Shown here: piece after piece, positions 12,655-24,039 of the stretch
Layout: each line of letters begins with the position of its first letter
Numbering within the stretch: the stretch's first letter is position 1
DNA from: Stictocephala bisonia
Taxonomy: Eukaryota; Arthropoda; Insecta; Hemiptera; Membracidae
Assembly (NCBI GenBank): GCA_035578905.1
Contig: JAQJVL010000670.1
Span: 156,001 to 220,000, forward strand
DNA length: 64,000 nucleotides
Direction of reading: 5' to 3'
Made by a program: the position numbers and the translations under genes
Notes under the pieces: generated by a model
The model's input: the letters and a program-made list of their open reading frames with translations, nothing else
What the model was told of the DNA's origin: nothing
Database searches by the model: none

Positions 12655-13090
12655 TTTACTAGCTGTACCCACGCGCATCGCCGACCATAATATTGAGTTT
12701 GATTATACCTAATAGAAATGTGCAGCAAGTTTTCATTTTACGCTGTATGTTTCCAATATTATTCCAATTATTTTATCTAATATACGATTCAGTACAGCTG
12801 TTATGAATAATGTACTACTGTACTCAACTATTTTCTATTTAAAAAAAATAACTTACCATAATTTTACTCAATTTATTGTTATTTAACAGCTGTTAATAAA
12901 ACTAATCAATCAAATGATATAGCTTCTAAAGAATACCGTGGGAATTGTGGAAGCCAGTGGGACAGATTTTTTGGAATCCTGATGTCGGTGAGGAAAATCC
13001 TTTCTTATTGAGCCTCTAGGGGCCAAGATAAACCTATGTACAAAATGTCAAGCCAATTGGACGGATAGTTTTGGAGAAATATTTATGAGT
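12655..13090 (+). repeat. Degenerate interspersed repeat (actagctgtaccc type)
   Basis: It begins with ttactagctgtacccacgcg and about 400 bp later has caagccaattggacggat followed by agttttggagaaat. These two blocks resemble a repeat type common in invertebrate genomes whose copies start with ACTAGCTG.CCCGCG and end with a block like 'caaatcggtccagcggtttgg'. I cannot assign the class with certainty. The copy abuts the Penelope-like fragment that follows. Confidence 0.4.
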
Positions 13091-13214
13091 GGTAAATTGA
13101 TTTTATTCTTTTAGTTTAGAATATATATTTCTTGTAGTTTACAAACTTTGATGGTCGTTTACAAAATCTCGAAGTCTTTTAGAGGCCCTAAAGAACGACA
13201 ATTGAAGCTATTTA

Positions 13215-13517
13215 CACAATCGTAATCCGGGTTGGACCATGTCTGGTTATTATGTACACTAAGTACAAATTGCCGACGTTTCGAGCACATTGCAGCACTC
13301 ATCTTCAGGGCGACACACTCTGCTACTCGATCCATAGAGTATATGAAATCAGACTCTGCTGCTAACTCTATTTATGTTGTCGGGGTCTCAAATTGTAACC
13401 ACGAGCATTCCTGTCCTCGATGTTTCTAGAAAGGCCCAGGTGGGTCTGGAATGTCCGGGGGGCAGGCTTAGGTAAGCAAAGGTCATTGTCTGTGTCCGGG
13501 TGACTTGAAGTTATGCC
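13215..13517 (-). mobile_element. Penelope-like element 3' non-coding region
   Basis: Read on the minus strand, this follows directly after the stop of the GIY-YIG-tail ORF at 13518. It holds a GC-rich spacer with many C-runs and then the hammerhead-like motif at 13264-13312. Penelope-like elements typically carry such a region with a hammerhead motif near their ends. The outer boundary is not clear; it is placed where sequence turns AT-rich next to the 12655-13090 repeat. Confidence 0.55.
13264..13312 (-). ncRNA. Hammerhead-ribozyme-like motif
   Basis: On the minus strand the order is GCC, CTGAAGA (13308 down to 13302), an extra T, a GAG...CTC stem, then GAAAC (13282-13278), GTC and GGC. 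That matches the type-I hammerhead plan: stem I GCC/GGC, core CUGANGA, stem II, GAAA, a two-base-pair helix III and a GUC cleavage triplet. Very short helix III is described for hammerheads of Penelope-like elements. One extra base between the core and stem II departs from the consensus, so activity is doubtful. Confidence 0.4.
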
Positions 13518-13874
13518 TTATGTTGTCTTTCCAACTGATTTAAAACTATTCTTACATTTAGGTAATTTGTTTATTATGGACAGCCAAGAATCATGAATTT
13601 TAATTCCATCATCAAGATTTATATTATTAGGATGTTTTTTAATTTCTATTGCCTCTCTGATTTTTCTTTTAAAATTATCTTGTATGGGGGCCAGAACGGT
13701 GGTTTCGTCAAATAAAATCAAATGTTTATTTTCAGTGCAGTGCTTTGCCACACCTGATATCTCTGTATCTAATTTCTTGGTGCAACGAATGTGTTCTTTA
13801 ATTCTTGTAATTTCATTTAACCTCTACAGTCCAATTATAGAAATGCTGTTTTTGTTATTTAAAACTATTGGCAC
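13518..13874 (-). pseudogene. Penelope-like element ORF, GIY-YIG C-terminal fragment
   Basis: The minus strand encodes the C-terminal end of a Penelope-like retroelement polyprotein. The frame is open from 13823 to the stop at 13518, and resemblance continues upstream through a TAG at 13826-13824. Visible pieces in order are VPIVLNNKNSISIIGL, stop, RLNEITRIKEHIRCTKKLDT, VAKHCTENKHLILFDETTVL and REAIEIKKHPNNINLDDG, then a W five to six residues on. The pattern R.KEH...(C), A.H....H...F..T.VL and REAIEI.KHPNN.N.D.G is that of the GIY-YIG endonuclease domain and tail of this class. The RT domain and the GIY core itself are missing or decayed. There is no start codon: the copy is 5'-truncated. 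Family membership is confident; the subfamily is not determined. Confidence 0.8.
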
Positions 13875-14496
13875 TAAGAGGGGTGCCATCTTCAATTTAC
13901 TAAGAATTTTTCAAAATCCCTTCTTAGTGCATATCTACAACATAAGACCTTTGAATCTACACAATTTCAGCCTAGTAGGCATAGTACTTTTTTAGTTTCA
14001 GCAATGAGTGAGTGAGTTAGTGGTATTGGCCTCTTATATGTATAGATACAAATAAATATGCTGCAGTTTATTATGAAGTTATTTAATTATGTGTTATCCG
14101 GGGGGTACGTAAGATACAATAATATATTAACTGTATAAACCTATTAACTTAATTTTCTCTTAAGGAACCCATGGTGATTTTTTTTGCATGTAATAACATG
14201 ATATTTAATTGGTTACTTATATAAGTAAGTAGCTGCATTTGATAGAAAATTACTCATATGAGTATTTAAACCACAGGGGATCAAAGTTCATTTCAGTTAT
14301 ATCACAGTTCTATAGCTTTTTGAACATACTCATATAATTAGTCTAATAATATATCTAAAATGTTTTACTGAGGTACTGAACTTGTTATCGAAAATTATCT
14401 ATTCATGATATTTTTATTACTTTTAGCTTTGATACAGATTTTAAATGTATAGAGAAACATGTTCAATTACTATATACTAAAACTGAAATAAAAGTT
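13875..14496. other. Interval without recognised gene
   Basis: AT-rich, with no recognised feature between the Penelope-like fragment and the SINE. Confidence 0.45.
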
Positions 14497-14671
14497 GTCA
14501 ACGTGGTGGCTCAGTGGCTAAGGTTTTTGACTGCGGAGGGGAAGGTCCAAGGGTTGAATCTCCACTGAGCCAACGGATAGTAAGTACGTCACTCGTTAAA
14601 TAAAGTTCACGCACAGGTCCGTGGGCCTATATGAACTGGCGAGTGACATTAAATAATAATAAAAAAAAATA
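14497..14671 (+). mobile_element. tRNA-derived SINE, copy 1
   Basis: The 5' part is tRNA-like. An A-box-like tggctcagtgg lies at 14507-14517 and a B-box-like ggttgaatctc at 14552-14562, about 35 bp apart. ggctcag (14508-14514) pairs perfectly with ctgagcc (14565-14571), like an acceptor stem. A non-tRNA body of about 75 bp follows and the copy ends in an AT-rich tail (aataataataaaa...). A shortened copy of the same head lies on the minus strand at 35883-35957. RNA polymerase III transcription is expected for this class. No clean target duplication was seen. Confidence 0.75.
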
Positions 14672-14686
14672 TTAAGATAGAATGTG

Positions 14687-14705
14687 TTTTTTTTTTTTTT
14701 TTTTT
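14687..14705. repeat. Poly-T tract
   Basis: An uninterrupted T run of about 19 bases. Confidence 0.85.
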
Positions 14706-17464
14706 AACGTGTGACATTTTATTAGGCCATTTGGTTGAATATGTATCCAACCTAAGTATGAATCATCCTAAATATCAAACGTTCAAAAAAGAACACTTGG
14801 ATGAATACGTTTCATAACATACTTAGCAATATTTATAAATAATTATTTAGAAATTAATGCTGCAAATATTTAAAAATAATATACAAAACGTAGTAATCTT
14901 TTAATAGTGTAATACGTAACAAGGGTGTTTTAAAGAAATCTTTATGTCTTCAAAAGAACTTTGTATATGCGACCAATCAAAGTTAGTTACATTATACATG
15001 TAGTGTAATGTAATATAAAAGGTACATTTCTATCAAGATAAATGCATATGATAGCTAAAATGGAAATTATTATTTTCGGTATGTTATTAGTTTTAATGTA
15101 ATTTGCACATTTAATGTTAATAATGTTTAATGTTAATATAACTCTACCTATGAGGCTGAAGATAGATTGTTAGTGGTTTCTTTGTTTTATTTTGTATGGT
15201 CAATTAAGAAAATTATGTATGTATACAACAAAATCATGTATACAAAATTATGTAAACCTTTTTCAATAAATAAAGATTTTTGAATTTAGAATTTTTTTTT
15301 AATTTAATAACGGCTTAAAGTGCATTATGTTGAATTCTCTTCAAGCTAAAAGTATGTGATGTATCTATCTAGCAAAATATTTATGTCCAATATCTTGGTA
15401 CATAGGCATATAGTATAAATACCATTCCTGGTATTTTGAAATTTATATTTACTTCCAAACAAAAACTATACATTATAAGTAAAATAAAAAATGTACTCCA
15501 TTTTCTTTCAGTGAAAAGGAAGAACAATCGACAAGAGTAATACTCTATTGAAAACTCCCAACAAAAAGCTTATTGTTTATCTACAGTCCACACCATTGCA
15601 TCTTGACGCCGTAAGAAAATCTTTTAACAGCCTTAAAATAAATTATTTTAAATATTCTTCATCCTCAGACTCCTTACGATACTTGGAAATAATAGTCATT
15701 ATTTAATTCATTGTTAAAAAACAAAACAATTAATGGGGTTCTTTTAACGTACTTATTAAATACGTTTTTCCTGAAAATAGGTTGTTAGTCAAGTTCAGGA
15801 AAAACAAAAAACACTAAAGGAGTAATAACTATCTTAATGGAAATATTAGGCATAGCATTTATAGGAAAAACAAAAATGAACACATTTTAAGAATACCAAT
15901 AATATGTTTCTAAAACCTGTAAGAGTTCAAATGCCACAAATCTTTATTGATAGATTACATAACAAATAAAGTATAGAATGTTTCAAAAGTATTTTATTTT
16001 GTCTATGACGTTTATATTAGTGTTCATTCTTGTTAAAATATTGAGATTTATAAAACGATGTAATCGATAAAAAACTATTTTCATTGAACTCAGGTTTAAA
16101 AGTACTCTAATTTCCCTATAGTCGTATGTCTTATCTTTGTATTAATTATATTTTTAGAATAGCTTTAAAACACCAAAAGTGTTTTAAACCCTTAGTATGT
16201 ATAGAGATTACTACAAATTTTAATGTTTGTAGAAACAAAGTTACATTCGAATGGAAACGTAATTATATAAAGTTTTGTAGTTATTTTGTTTGAACTTTAC
16301 AAGACATCCAAACTCTCACGATCAAGTGTTAAAAAAATAACTAAAGAACACTAATTTATGAAATACAAACGAAAACACTGCAAACATCATTTGAATGCTC
16401 TTAAATGTAAATCCTAAGCTATTAAAGGAATTACTTTTCGGAGAAGGACTTCCAGTTGAGATTATTTTTTTAACTTTAACGTTAAATTTCTTATTGAAGT
16501 ATTCCATTATAACAAGTAAACACAGTTATTTCAAAAGAGTTTTGATTAGAAAAATTTCAAAAACTTTTAAGTTATTGACAAGTTCATAGAATTGAAGAAC
16601 AATCGTGTTGTTTTTGGCCTGTTTCAGGAAATGAAATGATGCAATGCAAATGATCTTCATATGCAATTAACTTTTTTCAAACGGAAAGATCTTTTTGAGA
16701 TAGGTGGTAAAAGACATAAAACTGACCAATATTTAAACCTGTAACAGAATACTAAATTATTGTATTTGTAGTTTTATAGTTCTGACGAGGATAATATTTG
16801 TGTGGATCAGAGTACACTGCTTTTTGAGGGTTCCTACATTTTGGTATAGCTTAGTAGATCTATTATTGTGTGAATATTTTAAACATATATACGAATAATC
16901 GAATTACAGATAATATAATTGCAAACAGCTTTACAATATTAATTATCTCGATAGATCTGAAATCAGAAAAAGAAAATGTTTTGTTTCATTTAGTTACACG
17001 TTGATGCAGATATATTGTTTTATTATCCACGTTTGACTCCTGCACTTCCAGTTGTATACAACACGAATATTTAAAGGTTAGATAATATGAAAGATTTGAA
17101 AATAAGCCCTCAAAGCCTTCAAAATGTTATAACAGAACCTAAGATTGAATTGGAGATGGAGAAGCAGTATGGAAGAAGTAAAACGTTGTTATTATCAACA
17201 GCCCGTACAATGATAAACAAGACGTGAGTAAGAAGGTGTGTAATATATTGGCGCTGTTGGACATCCAAATAAAATAAGAGGAAATTACAACGCACCAACT
17301 TCCATCTACCAAGAAGCCTGTCCAATCATTGTGCAGTGTACTACTAGAGCTATGCGTGATGCTAATCTAGAAAATCTAGAAAATGTAGGCCTAAGGTGTC
17401 GTTGCTTAGCGAGAAGCACCTAGATTTACCAATTTTTTAATGACTATCTCACACCGTATTTATA
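14706..17464. other. AT-rich interval, no gene seen
   Basis: About 2.75 kb with no recognised gene. At 15268-15300 a poly(A)-signal-like aataaataaag is followed by an AT-rich tail, which may be another decayed retroelement 3' end. Overlapping frames at 16322-16589 lie on both strands and look like chance. Confidence 0.45.
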
Positions 17465-17481
17465 ATTCTATAGTAATAAAA
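17465..17481. repeat. Candidate target-site duplication, left copy
   Basis: attctatagtaataaaa (17 bp) is repeated exactly at 19447-19463, on the far side of the Jockey/CR1-like element. Non-LTR elements make variable-length duplications of this size. The right copy overlaps a palindrome, so coincidence is not excluded. Confidence 0.45.
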
Positions 17482-19446
17482 GAAATATTAGATTCAAGGA
17501 AATTTTATTTTGGAAAAAGGTAAGAAAACTGGTGGCCTATTCTAGATATTTAAGATCCAAATGAAATATATAAGGAAAGAGTTGACAAATTTACTTCTAT
17601 GACTGTTCTAAAGTTAAATTAAATAACTATAATGAATATGCTCATGGATTAGTAATGAAATAAGCGGAAACAAAATATTTATGGAAACTAGCTAAGAGAG
17701 ACAAATATGATGCAGAATTAAGAAATAACTTTAAAAGGGCCAGAAATATAGTTACTAGTAGAATAAGAGCAGCCAAGAATTGTTATCACTTCAAATCTAC
17801 TTCAGAGAATTTGACAAATATACGGAAAAAAATTGGGATATGGTCGACCAAGTCATTAACAAAACAAATGAGGCCATCCATTATAGAATCAATGAAACGA
17901 AAGATTAAAATTGATTCGAATAAAGATATAAATAATCTGACAAATGATTTTAATTCTGATTTTGAGAAAATAGTAAAACGGATAAATAATGAAATGGTTG
18001 GTCAGCTGTTGATATACACGATGAAATGAATGAAGGTAGCTAACAACAATATAGGAAATCTATTGAGCATGAACTTAATTAATATTAATGAAGAACTACT
18101 TAATTTAGCTCATTTTACATTCCTCAGCAGATCCTGATAACATAAGACCAAAGATATTAAAAACAATATCCATCATTTAAAATTAATATCAAGTCATTTA
18201 ATTAAAACAATAATTGATAAAACTACTCATTTGAGGCGTATCTTCAAGCAGGGCACAAAACGAGACCTAAATTGCTATAGACCAATTGGATCAATATCTG
18301 TCATAACAAAGATACTAGAGCATTATGTTAACTCCCAGTTAAATTAAAACCTAAATAATTTTGACATAATTAGCAAAGAGCAATTTGGTTTCATGACAAA
18401 TAAATCAAAAATCCATTTACTAGAAAATTTACAGAGCAAATAAACAGAGTTTTAAATGAGAACAAGTTTGTCATAGCAGTAACAACAGATATTACAAATG
18501 CATTTGATATCATGAACAAAATTATGATATCATGATGAGAAAACTATCTGATATTGGATTATGTGGCAGACTGAAGAGTTTTTTTAGTAATTACTTACCT
18601 TAAGAAAGAAAGATTTGCACTTCTATTGGACCTGTTGTTGAGTGACTGTACCAATAAAAGTACTGGTTGGATACAAGGAAGTACTTTGTTCCCTACATTA
18701 TTTAACATTTACATTAATGATATAGCTTCTTAAAAACTTAATAGTAAAATATTGTAATATGCAGATGATAAAATATTGTTTTTAGTACATAAAAAAATTA
18801 ACACAGGGATTAGTCTCATGCAAAATGACCTTAATTTACTAACTAAATATTTGTTTAGTATTTCAGTTAAATTAAATGGTAGCCAAACAAAGACAATAAC
18901 TTTTAAAAGGATTAAGACGAATGAGATTTTGAATAAAAATATCGGATTAATATATCACAGTTATACATGTTGAGAGAGCAAAGTCAATGCAATTATAATA
19001 CTTTAGTTTCTGTTAATTTTATCAAATACTTGGGAGTTAATTTAAATGCATATATGAAGTTTAATACACACGCTAAATGGTTAGTAATCATTCTTAGAGT
19101 TACATTATTTAAATGCCAAAACATTAGTCAATGTTTTCCTATTAGCACTAGAAGATTGATTTGTTCTAGTTTAATTGAGAGTTTTCTATTATGGAATAAA
19201 TATTTACTATCTGGCTCCGGAATTTATACTATCCCATCTTAAGAGTATTCTTAAAAGAATTCTGAGAGTATTATTTAGTGAAATCCCACTTGAACTATTA
19301 GGAACTTTGATAACTAAGCTAGGTACACTGAACAATGCAGACATTATTTTAAACCTGAGCTAAGAATTATTCCTAATGTAGAATACAATCTGAGGTAATA
19401 GTATTGTACCATAGAATATTACTATATTAATTACTATAGAATACTT
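17482..19446 (+). pseudogene. Jockey/CR1-like non-LTR reverse transcriptase remnant
   Basis: A plus-strand series of broken frames covers the linker, reverse transcriptase and thumb of a Jockey/CR1-type ORF2. In order: WKLAKRDKYDAELRNNFKRA with RNIVTSRIRAAKNCYH (about 17680-17795, the linker before RT); FKQGTKRDLNCYRPIGSISV then ITKILEHYVNSQLN (about 18245-18345); IISKEQFGFMTNKS (about 18368-18410); STLFPTLFNIYINDI (about 18685-18725); YADD, the catalytic motif (about 18760); and the post-RT KYLGVNLNAYMKFNTHA (about 19026-19075) with ISTRRLICSSLIESFLLWN. Stops and frameshifts occur throughout. The endonuclease domain is missing, so the copy is 5'-truncated and inactive. The order of motifs makes the class secure; the exact clade is an inference. 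Confidence 0.8.
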
Positions 19447-19458
19447 ATTCTATAGTAA
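19431..19458. repeat. Palindrome at the element's 3' boundary
   Basis: ttactatagaata (19431-19443) and its exact reverse complement tattctatagtaa (19446-19458) are separated by CT. It sits where the Jockey/CR1-like remnant ends and overlaps the right copy of the 17-bp direct repeat. Confidence 0.9.
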
Positions 19459-19463
19459 TAAAA

Positions 19464-19902
19464 CTAATATTTTATTTACAATTTAGTTTGTATCCTCAAA
19501 GACTATTTTGTTTAAATAAAATGTTCTTTTACAGTATCTATAGGATCTTCTATAACAATTTAAATTGATAAAATTCCTCAACCCTTACCTCTTCCACAAC
19601 ATTAACCAGTCCACAAGTTGACAGCCATTTGTCTTCCTATGTATGGTTGGTTTTGTTGTGGTTTTCTTAACAGTAGGTACATGGTATATAAAGATTCTCA
19701 CTACATTTTATATTAGTTTAAAGGAAATTAATAAATTTTAAATAAACTAACGAATTTGTAGCGTGTTAAACAACTAAATACTACTAAAACATTTATAAAT
19801 ACTAAAGTAGTAATAAAAATAATAATAGAAAATAACTAAATAAAAAGATTCTGCAGTGTGTATAATGTACAAGTAGCTTTGTAAAAATACCTTAAAACAC
19901 AG

Positions 19903-19903
<1 letters not shown>
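19464..19903. other. AT-rich interval, no gene seen
   Basis: No recognised feature. Confidence 0.5.

Positions 19904-19949
<46 letters not shown>
19904..19949. repeat. (TA)n microsatellite
   Basis: About 23 uninterrupted TA dinucleotides. Confidence 0.95.
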
Positions 19950-19951
<2 letters not shown>

Positions 19952-20991
19952 ATGGTTAACTTTATTTTTATGAAGCTTTACTTATACATGGAACTAATTT
20001 TCATGTATAATTATCTCATGTATAGGACTTTTTATTTTATTACTATTATTAGTGATATCTGTACATAATTTGCCATGACCAAAGATTTTTCAAAAATAAT
20101 ACCCTGTCTTCCTATCACTGGATGTAATATTTTAGTTAAATTTTTTTTCTCCAGTAGGTGATTGTTAAACTTAGGAGCCCTTGTTTCTTACTTATTGAGG
20201 GTTAAATTGATATTTTATTAGACAAAGATGGTTACCATTAATCTTTAGAAGCAATTTCATATCACAAATACCTTGAGACAAAACCTCTTACGTTTCAGCT
20301 GTTGGATGGACTCAAGAGAAAAGGGCTTTTCTCATAATATTTAAATCTTGAAAATATTTTCAGAAATTAGTAAATTTCTGAAAATAAACTTAAAATGGAT
20401 GAATTTACTAAACATTATTAATACTTAATAGGATTGTTAAGTTATAATAAATGTGTTTTTGCTAATGCAGTTTAAAAGACGTGTTTCTATAATTACTAAA
20501 AATGTAAGTTTCCAGCAGGATTATAAACATACATTTTATCATAATACTTTAGATTTTGACAGTTTGTAGTACCTAATAATTTAGTTACGTGCTTATAATA
20601 TAAGTTATGTGAGTATCCTAATAATATAAGTTACATTCCTGTGAAACGCCTAATAAGTGTAATGAGGTTAGGTATATCATTTCCTTATATACCTTATATA
20701 TACCTTATATATACTTTCTTACCTACCCCTCCTGCTTCTGCCTTTAAACTCACAAACTCCTTTCTCTCTTGATGCGTGATGGCATAGAGCACTTGTCCTG
20801 TTCTTTTTTTCTTACTTAGTCTACTAATAAGCGGCAGTAAAAAGCGGGTAACTTAGTTTGCGCTGTGATTTCAGCTGAAAAACCAAAACTATGCTGGCGT
20901 GTGCTTTGAAATGTGCCTATATTATCTTAAATAAGTATATTTTAAATAATCTCATAAAATGTTTGAAAGGAAATTGAAGTTATTTACTGTA
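19950..20991. other. AT-rich interval, no gene seen
   Basis: No gene recognised. A short ccttatata repeat lies at about 20685-20715 and a pyrimidine-rich stretch at 20717-20770. Confidence 0.45.
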
Positions 20992-21380
20992 TGGGCGGAC
21001 GGGTGGGTCAGTACTTCTGTATGTGTATAGGAGGGTGGTTAGGTGGTTCAGTACCACTGTACGTGTATGGGCGGGCGGGTGGGTCAGTATCACCGCACGT
21101 GTAGAGGCGGGTGGGCGGGCCTGTACCACCGCATGTGTATGGGCGGGCGGGTGGGTCAGTACCACTGTACGTGTATGGGTGGGTGGGTGGGTCAGTACCA
21201 CTGTATGTGTATGGGCGGGCGGGTGGGTCAGTAGCACTGTACTTGTATAGGGCGGGCGGGTGGGTCAGTACCACTGTAAGTGTATGGGCGGGCGGGTGGG
21301 TCAATACCAATGTGTGTGTATGGGCGGGTGGGTTTGTCAGTAGAACTGTATGTGAATGGGGCGGGCGAGAGGGTCAGTAC
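20992..21380 (+). repeat. 36-bp minisatellite with G-quadruplex core
   Basis: About ten to eleven tandem copies of a 36-bp unit run from about 20992. Each unit joins a spacer (cagtaccactgtacgtgtat) to a G-rich core. The core in its intact form is gggcgggcgggtggg, four G3 runs with one-base loops, the arrangement that makes very stable parallel G-quadruplexes. Intact four-run cores start at 21069, 21141, 21177 (with T loops), 21213, 21250 and 21286, in register at 36-37 bp. Other units have lost one run. The long open frames across it in several phases (12-residue period) are a consequence of the 36-bp period and not evidence of a gene. Decayed copies occur at 24178, 25262, 32540, 37410 and 45580. 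Confidence 0.95.
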
Positions 21381-22037
21381 ATGTAATGGGGCAAAGTTTC
21401 ATTGATTTTTTACGTAGACAGAGTATAATGAACTACGTTGCATCTTTGATTTATCTCCTGACTCGTACATTTGATTTAAATAAAGCAGGCCAACTTAATA
21501 AGTGGCCTATTTAGGTAAAAAATGTTCTATTGAAAGCTGAGAAAATTTGAGAAATATGTGAATTTAAAATAATTGCGAATAGACAACAAATTATTATAAC
21601 TACAGTAATTGTGTATGTTTATTTCAGATGATGATAAGAAAAAATAATGTCCACTATGAAATTATAATTTATTTTATTTTACAAAATAACGTATTATGAA
21701 TTATTAACATTGACAGTATAGATTGATTTAAACTGAAATTTAAGTATAATAGTTTTTGCCACTCTATATTTTAAACATAACTGAGCATTATTGGTTCATA
21801 CAGAATGATTTAATTCGTATTTTATTTATTTTACAAAGGAACTTTATAAAATGTTGCTAGCTTGATGGAATTTATTGCAAAGCATTATTTGAAATAATGT
21901 TATAAAACATTTTGAATTATTCTAAAACAAAGTTTTTAAACAACATTTGGTAAACTTGTTTACTATAGTTGATCTACTTATATATAATAAATGACTCGTT
22001 CTTAGGAATAAAATTCTATATTACACTAGTGTTTACG
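21381..22037. other. AT-rich interval, no gene seen
   Basis: No recognised feature. Confidence 0.5.
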
Positions 22038-22044
22038 TAAGTAT

Positions 22045-22332
22045 TGTTGGCGTACTTCGTGGAGATTCGTTGTATCTAGCGACAACAGAATGAGCTAGTT
22101 ATGTACACTTTCTGACTATTCTAGACGGGCAGACGCCAGATAGACAGGAGTGGTAATCCACACATGGTGATTGTGTCGTGAGAGACAAGAGTCGAGTAAG
22201 GAGTAAACCGAAGGCAATTGTTAAGGACGTCAGACAGGGCCGAGTACGCGTGTGCGGGCAGTATTAGAATAAATTAGACTCACTCTCGTTAATTGAGTTA
22301 TACATTTGGGATGAGTTCAGTGTCCAAACAAA
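22045..22332 (+). mobile_element. Candidate solo LTR
   Basis: A 288-bp GC-richer block is bounded by exact 7-bp direct repeats taagtat (22038-22044 and 22333-22339). It starts tgttgg and ends ccaaacaaa, close to the TG...CA inverted ends of LTRs, and has an aataaa signal near 22269 in its 3' part. It has no coding capacity. A solo LTR left by recombination fits, but the extra bases after CCAAACA and the 7-bp rather than 4-6-bp duplication are imperfect. A short DNA element is the main alternative. Confidence 0.35.
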
Positions 22333-22339
22333 TAAGTAT

Positions 22340-23379
22340 AGTTATAATTTAACTATGGCAAATTATAGTGTAAATTCGTTCAAACAAGTAGATGTAATTT
22401 TATATCCAGCATATATTTACTCTTTTCACAAATATCAAGAGAATAAGTTAAACAATTAAATTTGTTTCATTACATAAACTATGTTAGGTTGGTTATATTC
22501 AAGTTGTATATTTAATTTTAAAAATTGGTATTGTAAAGCAAACCCGTTTTCAAGATGAACTAACCTCATGGTTGGTTAAAATAACACTTTCAGTAGACTC
22601 TAAATACGACAGTTATAGAAGCAAATTTAAAAAAAATACTCTTTACGTATTTAAAATATAATAAAAATAAATATTTGCATAAAATACTAAATTGATTTTT
22701 CGAAAATGTTTAGCTAGACTACCTTAATAAGACCCAGAATAAATTTATTTGCGTTAACAGATATTTTTTAATTCCCAAAATTAAGCCATCAGATGAAAAT
22801 GCCAACTTTTTACGCATACTCTCTCTAAGTGATCTATTTTCATTGCCAACTAGATTAATTCGTAGAAGATACATGTAATTATTGACAATTTGTTTGCAAG
22901 CCCAATTTAATTTGCCTGCGTGTATGTATTTTAAATACTTGTTGACAGCTGGTATGTATTTCAAATAAGTGTTGACACTCATATCATACTAAAACTTAAA
23001 CCATGAAATCATTTATAACTGACACAATTGGATCTGAAACAATGTGTAATGGTAAAACGTTTAATAAATACTTAACTATATGGAGAACGTTTGTGCATAC
23101 GTAAGAAACAATAGTATTCAAAGTTACATCAGCACCAGGTGCTACTAGTTAGGTTATGCCCTAGATTCCCAGTCAAGAACTGACTCAGTGAGACCTCTAT
23201 GAACACTTTGTAAAGTAATTTATGAGGTTTTCGTAGACGTTTCATTTATTATTTACCTGAATGGTTTTGTATTATACGAGTACGTACATACATTTAAGTT
23301 TGTATTTTACTATTTAATTCAATAATATTTTATTTTACAAATTTTGATTGATACTAATTAGTCATTTCGTAATTTACTC
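22340..23379. other. AT-rich interval, no gene seen
   Basis: About 1 kb. A minus-strand frame at 22719-22982 contains a short internal duplication (tatttcaaataagtgttgaca-like, at about 22925-22980) but no recognised domain. Confidence 0.45.
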
Positions 23380-23383
23380 TTAA

Positions 23384-24039
23384 CCCTTAGGCTCGGGCTG
23401 ACGTCCATATGATGGCGCGTAGTTTTACTGCATATGACGGGACGAAGTTATATGGACGCCGCGCGATGTTCCGTCAGATGCTGGTTTCTATCGGCAGTTT
23501 GACTAACTATTTGGAGTTGATTCCAATTAATTGGAGACCAATTTGGTATTGTACTGCAATATAATCTTATTGAGATTTTTTTTTCGTTGTGTTGTATATT
23601 GTGTTTCAGTTATCTGTTAATATTGTTTTCAGGCTGGAATATTACGTTCGGCAATCGGTATACTGTTTATATTGTCTGTTACGTTTAGTTATCCTTTTCT
23701 TTCTATTATGGTTATTTTATTTGTGAATAGTTTACTATGGTGTGTATTTCAGTTAAAGTTTTTTTAGTGTTTTTATATCGATGATGTCTCGTCAAGGTGA
23801 TATTGACAGATGGATAGACAGTCCACTAAAAATATTTATAATTGTCCCTTAAAACATTTATATTTAACATATTAAAGTTAAACAGTTTTATTACATTTTA
23901 GCTAAAGCTTTATATAAATTGACCTAAAAATAACCGAAATAAAAGTGTTTATAGTAAAGTCTCTATTTCACTTGCTGAGTAGATAAAAAACTTACGTAGC
24001 AGGGTTCTGACGGGCAATAGAAATATACGCGTCAAAGGG
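23384..24039 (+). mobile_element. piggyBac-like deletion derivative
   Basis: The left end is TTAA (23380-23383) followed by CCCTTAGGC; the right end is gcgtcaaaggg followed by TTAC (24040-24043). The right terminus read inward starts CCCTTTGACGC, so both ends share CCCTT, and TTAA targeting plus CCC termini are the hallmark of piggyBac elements. A subterminal inverted pair cgtccatat (23402-23410) and atatggacg (23450-23458) also fits. An internal ATGATG at 23781 opens a 22-codon frame (MMSRQGDIDRWIDSP...) that stops at once and may be the start of a lost transposase. At about 656 bp it lacks the DDD catalytic domain. The right target site has one changed base. Confidence 0.6.

Noticed and set aside
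20980..21386. Several 60-100-codon frames on both strands with a 12-residue period
   Set aside because: The 36-bp repeat length is a multiple of three, so frames stay open automatically; the frames on opposite strands cannot all be real and none has flanking gene structure.
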